Assembly (NCBI GenBank): GCA_019648995.1
Contig: BLXT01000807.1
Span: forward strand, 156,455-179,252
Direction: 5' to 3'
Length of the DNA: 22,798 bases
From: Plakobranchus ocellatus
Lineage: Eukaryota; Mollusca; Gastropoda; Plakobranchidae
The notes beneath the pieces were generated by a model. That model was not told the origin of the DNA, ran no database searches, and saw nothing but the letters and a program-made list of their open reading frames with translations. Positions within the stretch are counted from its first letter, which is position 1; each line of letters starts with the position of its first letter. Shown here piece after piece: positions 18,885 through 22,798 of this stretch. Made by a program: the position numbers and the translations under genes.

Positions 18885-19028
18885 TTTGTTCAATTGGCAT
18901 GTACGGTCCAAATTGTGCACAAAAATGCAGCAGCCACTGCGCTGGTCCCAACAATCAATGTGACCCTTTTGATGGAATATGTAACCAGGGCTGTGAGACG
19001 GGCTATCAACCTCCGCTATGTGATTAAG
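18885..19028 (+). pseudogene. EGF-like exon, type I, unit 4, with in-frame TAA
   Basis: A 144-nt, phase 1-1 exon with acceptor 'actctcacag' and donor 'ttaag|gtgaac'. All eight cysteines and the spacing are kept: 'CSIGMYGPNC', 'SSHCAGPNNQC', 'PFDGICNQGC' and 'GYQPPLCD'. The last full codon, Lys (AAA) in the other type I exons, is TAA (19025-19027). If this exon is included, translation ends after the eighth cysteine. Skipping it keeps the frame. The good state of the rest suggests a recent mutation, an allele, or a sequencing error. Confidence 0.75.
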
Positions 19029-19239
19029 GTGAACGTGACGGATAATGGTTTTGAAGCTAAGCAGCATTGATATTGCTTGAATATTAGTAAATTACCTACC
19101 TGTTACCTTCAGGTGTATTACAGATATATTAATGGTGTTTCCTAAGAATTGGAGCACTTAAAGAATTGTTTGAGCCAAAAGTTCTACCAATTTGTGAATG
19201 ATGCCTCTTAGGTTACATTAATGTATTATGAATATAAAG

Positions 19240-19373
19240 TTTGCATTGGTGCCAAATATGGGTCGAAGTGTGCAAGAGCCTGTAGCCTTCAACTCATCAC
19301 ACTTTCAACCCTTTTAACCGGTCCCAGCACACGGGCTGTAAAGTGTGGTATCAGCCACCTCTGTGAGATCAAG
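19240..19373 (+). pseudogene. Decayed EGF exon, unit 4
   Basis: This is 134 nt, the same shortened length as in unit 3. The first half still reads 'VCIGAKYGSKCARACS' with three cysteines. The end has 'GCKVWYQPPL' in another frame, then TGA, and a donor 'atcaag|gtaagt'. The deletion predates the split of units 3 and 4. Confidence 0.65.
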
Positions 19374-19394
19374 GTAAGTTGACTTGTTATTAAA

Positions 19395-19982
19395 AGCAAA
19401 CAAATCAATTAACGTGATTTGTGAGATCTTTATTAAAGTAAAGTAAAGTGGCACCCACGCTTAGTCCAAGCATCGGGGAACCTGAAGTGGGATCCTGATT
19501 GTTCCTAGCATATGGCACTATTAGGTAATTTGTCATTGCTTTCCTCGCCGCCTTTACTTTCGCAGGGTCTTAAGAGACCCAGGTACTCATTTTAGTTCTG
19601 GGTAGACACAGAGGAGCAATGAAAAATTGACTTGGCCCGGACTGGGACTCGAACTCGGACCTCTCATTAGAAGCCAACTGCCCTACCAGATGAGCCAACG
19701 CCCCTCCAGAGATTTTTTCTTAACAGCAAAAAAGAAATTCATTAAAGGCACCAATGAGAATTTCTTAAAAGGCAAACAAATAAATCTAAGGGATTGGTAA
19801 AAACTTCGTAAGAGGTGATTAAATGAATCAAAGAGACTCTTGAGAACTTCATTAAATGCAAACAATTTTTATCAAAAGGATTGGAGAGAACTTAATGAAA
19901 GGCAATAACCCATAAAAGGCAATTGTGAGAACTTTATTAAATCCAAACAAAGCAATCAAAAGTACTACTTAGAAATTTAGTT
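19395..19982. repeat. Degenerate 43-bp minisatellite, unit 4, split by a SINE
   Basis: The first copy (19395-19434) and the rest (19708-19982) flank a SINE. About seven copies in all remain. The array ends near 'agaaatttagttg', after which homology with the other units is lost, so the duplicated region ends here. Confidence 0.7.
19435..19707 (-). mobile_element. tRNA-derived SINE (tRNA-Arg-like head)
   Basis: On the - strand it starts 'ggggcgttggctcatctgg', an A-box-like sequence (19685-19697). 'gagttcgagtccc' (19644-19656) is a good B box of the internal RNA polymerase III promoter. The anticodon-loop position reads 'cttctaa', so a tRNA-Arg(UCU)-like origin is suggested, but the cloverleaf no longer pairs well. 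A ~190-bp unrelated body follows and ends in an (ACTTT)n tail ('actttactttacttt'). Imperfect flanking repeats ('gagatcttta' and 'gagatttttt') look like a target-site duplication. The element is about 270 bp, typical for a SINE, and inserts one copy into the unit 4 minisatellite. Confidence 0.8.
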
Positions 19983-20882
19983 GTACAGATTACATTATTA
20001 TATATTTATTTATATTATGTGCATGGCTCTATTTATTAATATGTGCAAATGTGCTGCTGAATTTGAAAAAAAAATTACAAAAAAGTAAACGAAAAAATAA
20101 CATTAACAAAAGCAACAACAATAATCATTATAGATAAGAATAGAAATATAAAAATATATATATATAAAATAAATAAATAAAATTAAAAAAAAATATATAA
20201 TAAACTAAAAAGGAGGTATTTATGGGCAATCTATATAAACTTGTTCATAATTCAAAAGCCTGGAGTGACGATGCAATTTTGATTATCCATATGATATAGA
20301 GCTATTTTTGTATTTTGTTAAATGCATAGGAGAAGCTAAAAAAGGTTTCAAAAGAAAATTTTGTGAACACCAGTTTGAAAAATATAGGAACGATACTAAT
20401 TTATGTAGATCTAGAATGTATAATATTTAAAACCTACCGCTATAATCATCAATGATCTGTTACTTAACAGAATATCTGATAGTTTTTAACATTAAAAGTT
20501 TGTATCTTTTATAATGAGGCTGGATCTAGAAAGACTGGATGTTTATTACTATGTAGTACACCTGTCAAAAGATTTATGATCAAGACTAATCTCGGTGTGT
20601 ACATACTAGATTTAGATGAGAGGCAATAGCAATATCATGAAGATTTCTATATAAATTAGACGCACTCTTCTCTAAAATTAATACCTTTATGTTCACAATT
20701 CACAAAGAAGAGAAACTATGTACTGAATTTGTTTTATGTTCCCTAAGAAAGGAAACACATTGAACACCAAGCCTTATAGTCAGAGCCAAACTAGCACTCC
20801 TTGTTATGGGTTACAAGAAAAGATAATTTGCATTGAAGAGCATCAATGCCTATTGCGCTACTTAAAACTTTACTGCAAACAA
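19983..20882 (+). other. AT-rich intergenic or intronic sequence
   Basis: Very AT-rich, with 'taaa' and 'tata' simple tracts around 20060-20215. No exon, RNA gene or repeat from the array is recognised. Confidence 0.5.
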
Positions 20883-21107
20883 CTTTTGACTTTTAAAGAG
20901 AGACAAATTAAAAGATTATGCCTAGAAAAGATTGATCAATTAAGAAGTAGGCACTAATGTCTATTTGATAGCAGCAGGTTATGATTTTAAAAAGCAAATA
21001 ATTAACTGTTGGCCTTTAAGAAGTGAGAAGGTTAAGGCTTATGCCCAAAAAAGATTGATGGAGAAAAAGTAGGCCCTCATGCCTATTTGATGGCATATCA
21101 GTTTCAT
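20883..21107. repeat. Two-copy ~122-bp degenerate repeat with a small unrecognised ORF
   Basis: Two segments starting near 20883 and 21008 share 'agattgat', 'aagtaggc' and 'tgcctatttgat' style blocks at an offset of ~122 bp. The first copy overlaps the end of a 73-codon + strand frame (20736-20957). That frame has no domain I recognise, no splice context and no signal peptide, so I do not call it a gene. Confidence 0.4.
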
Positions 21108-21316
21108 TTGCTACGGTGAAAATTGGTCTCTCTTGAAAGAGTTATGAAAATTGGAGTTTACAAGATTTTGGTACATTTAAAAGATCACAAGTTCTCAAGT
21201 TTCTTCGTTACAGGCTGACTTTTGTAGATTTACTCATAGGTTTTGTGTATTAAAGTTTGCCCCGGTGCTTAAATTGTTCTTGATAATTTACTGCTTCCTT
21301 CAACTTTTTTACACAG

Positions 21317-21452
21317 CGTCCAACGAGAACACTCAGAAAGCTCTAAATGGAACACAGTCTCACTGACCAACTGATCGAGCAACAAAGTTTCGATACAAGT
21401 TGGTATTGCCACTGTTATTCTTGTCATTGTCATAGTAATTGTAAAAAAGTAA
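21317..21452 (+). CDS. Candidate C-terminal/transmembrane exon, disrupted
   Basis: A strong acceptor, 'cttcaacttttttacacag', precedes it. Read in phase 1, as the EGF exons require, it gives a short polar tail and stops at TGA (21364-21366). A second frame has a hydrophobic stretch 'IQVGIATVILVIVIVIVKK' followed by TAA (21450-21452), which looks like a transmembrane anchor. That frame is interrupted upstream by TGA (21372-21374). The exon could be a short secreted C terminus, or a decayed membrane-anchor exon. Without transcripts I cannot choose. Confidence 0.25.
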
Positions 21453-22798
21453 AGATTTTCTCATCATTCTGAAAAAAAAGGACAAAAAACGTGCATGATG
21501 TGGTCGTACCGACCCACCCACCCTTTAAAAAAAAAAAATAAATAAAAGGAAAAGAAAAAAAAAAGAAATGTATGGCTTATAAAAACTGTATTCCCCTTTT
21601 AAGTGCAAGGTCTGACAGTAAAACTTGAGCTTTGCCTCTCATTTACTGCTCAGATATTTTCAAGACGACTATATTTAATGATGCGTATTTTCCCTGATAT
21701 GTAAACTGAAGTTTAAACTAATGCTATATAGTTATTTTTTCTATAGGCAGATATCGTTCCAAAGTAGTTTGGCACCAACAAGCAGAATGACTCCAGTAAT
21801 GTTTTCGCTTCTAATCGTTTTCTTTATTCAAGAGAATGAATGCATGTCAATATTAAAAACAAATTCTTTGAAAATATTCAGTATTTGAATTTTTCTCAGT
21901 TGTCTTAATCATGAATGCAAAAAAACGTAAACACATTTGTTTTTTTTCTTTAATGTGGCTTCATGTTATAATTAAAAATGTTTTTGGCCAGTCGAAATGA
22001 AATGCATGTCACAGAGAGTCACCAGTAAAATCATCTCTGTCCAGCTATCTTTGCAGCAGCGACGCAGTATTGATGTTTTAGTACATGTACAATGAAACAT
22101 GTAGCTTATTTGGACTGGCATCAAGACATTCAGAAAGCACAAACTCAGAAGCAAGAAGTATAGGGGTTAGATAGAGGGCGAGCATAAGGAAAAGAGGAAG
22201 AGAGAAGGTCGTGAGATCTTGACAATAAAAGTTTTACAACTTCAATTACCGCGTCTTCATTATAATGGAGCATAGACTCAAGGAATTCTATTTAAATAAA
22301 AGACTGCCACAACAACTGTGTGCAAAAGACCAAACTAATTACTGAAGATAATGGAATTCCTGGATTGCAAAAAAAAAAATGCATACATTATTATTACGCA
22401 TTACACGTCACTGTCACTAAAAGATCATGCCCAGAACAAAAATATTTGACAGGCTTAACACAAATACAATTTTGAAGTTTATTTGACTATACCAGCTTTC
22501 TTGAAAAAAAAAAAAACACATTGTGTTGAAATGCAAAATGCCATGGGGAAAGTAGAAAAAGGAAGATGATGACGAATATATATATATATATATATATTAA
22601 CGATTGAATAGATTAGAAATCAAATACAATTATTGATATACCTTATATAATGAGCATTATAAATCAATCAGAACTATTATTATTAATGACATTATGTGCA
22701 TTTTAGTCAAATAGAACAATAAAATGAAAAAGGATATTCAATATAAAACCAATCATCATTTGCTAAAAAATTGCATAGTCACATAATTTTAAAAGAAG
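21453..22798 (+). other. No gene recognised
   Basis: AT-rich sequence with A-rich tracts (21520-21566), a short (TA)n at 22577-22598, and scattered 'aataaa' hexamers such as 21538-21545. The hexamers could serve as poly(A) signals if the exon at 21317 is terminal. The - strand frame at 21972-22154 has no supporting feature. Confidence 0.45.

Noticed and set aside
19640-19707. A functional tRNA-Arg gene
   Set aside because: A and B boxes are present, but the acceptor and anticodon stems do not pair, and the sequence continues into a SINE body and tail.
20736-20957. 73-codon + strand ORF as a gene
   Set aside because: No recognisable domain, no supporting splice sites, and its end overlaps a short repeat.

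Overview
The window is animal nuclear DNA. It is AT-rich and intron-rich, with short symmetric exons, microsatellites, a tRNA-derived SINE and a decayed LTR retrotransposon. The EGF modules (eight cysteines, C-x8-C-x3-C-x3-C-x6-C-x6-C-x3-C-x8-C) resemble MEGF10/SREC-type receptors, which are expanded in molluscs. A gastropod or other lophotrochozoan is my best guess, but nothing here proves it.

Host locus, + strand. The window holds at least four tandem copies of a duplicated gene segment. Each copy has a 'type I' EGF exon (1493, 13781, 16934, 18885) behind a conserved upstream intron. Decayed EGF exons and a degenerate ~43-bp minisatellite follow. Units 1 and 2 also carry a type II exon (11063, 15977) and a type III exon (11348 broken, 16252 intact). 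All intact exons are exactly 144 nt and phase 1-1, so any of them can be joined, duplicated or skipped without changing frame. The type I exon of unit 4 has an in-frame TAA. A possible hydrophobic C-terminal exon at about 21.3-21.45 kb is disrupted. Neither the start of the gene nor a certain end lies in the window.

Retrotransposon, - strand, about 1670-9258, inserted just after the first EGF exon. It has a clear 3' LTR (1670-2888, TGTT...AACA), a polypurine tract, and Ty3/gypsy-type domains. In transcription order these are coiled-coil ORF, Gag (CCHC) with DTG protease, integrase, reverse transcriptase, RNase H. Integrase precedes RT, a Ty1/copia-like order in a Ty3/gypsy-like element, as described for the Gmr1 group. 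The copy is dead: several frameshifts, three in-frame TAGs and an Asp-to-Asn change in RT motif A. No matching 5' LTR is visible. About 220 bp of host intron present in unit 2 is missing at its right edge, so that side is rearranged.

Other items are a tRNA(Arg)-like SINE (19435-19707, - strand) inserted inside a minisatellite block, a decayed unidentified coding remnant (11705-12069, - strand), a 79-bp (TA)n tract, and a two-copy ~122-bp repeat near 21 kb. I recognise nothing in the last 1.3 kb.
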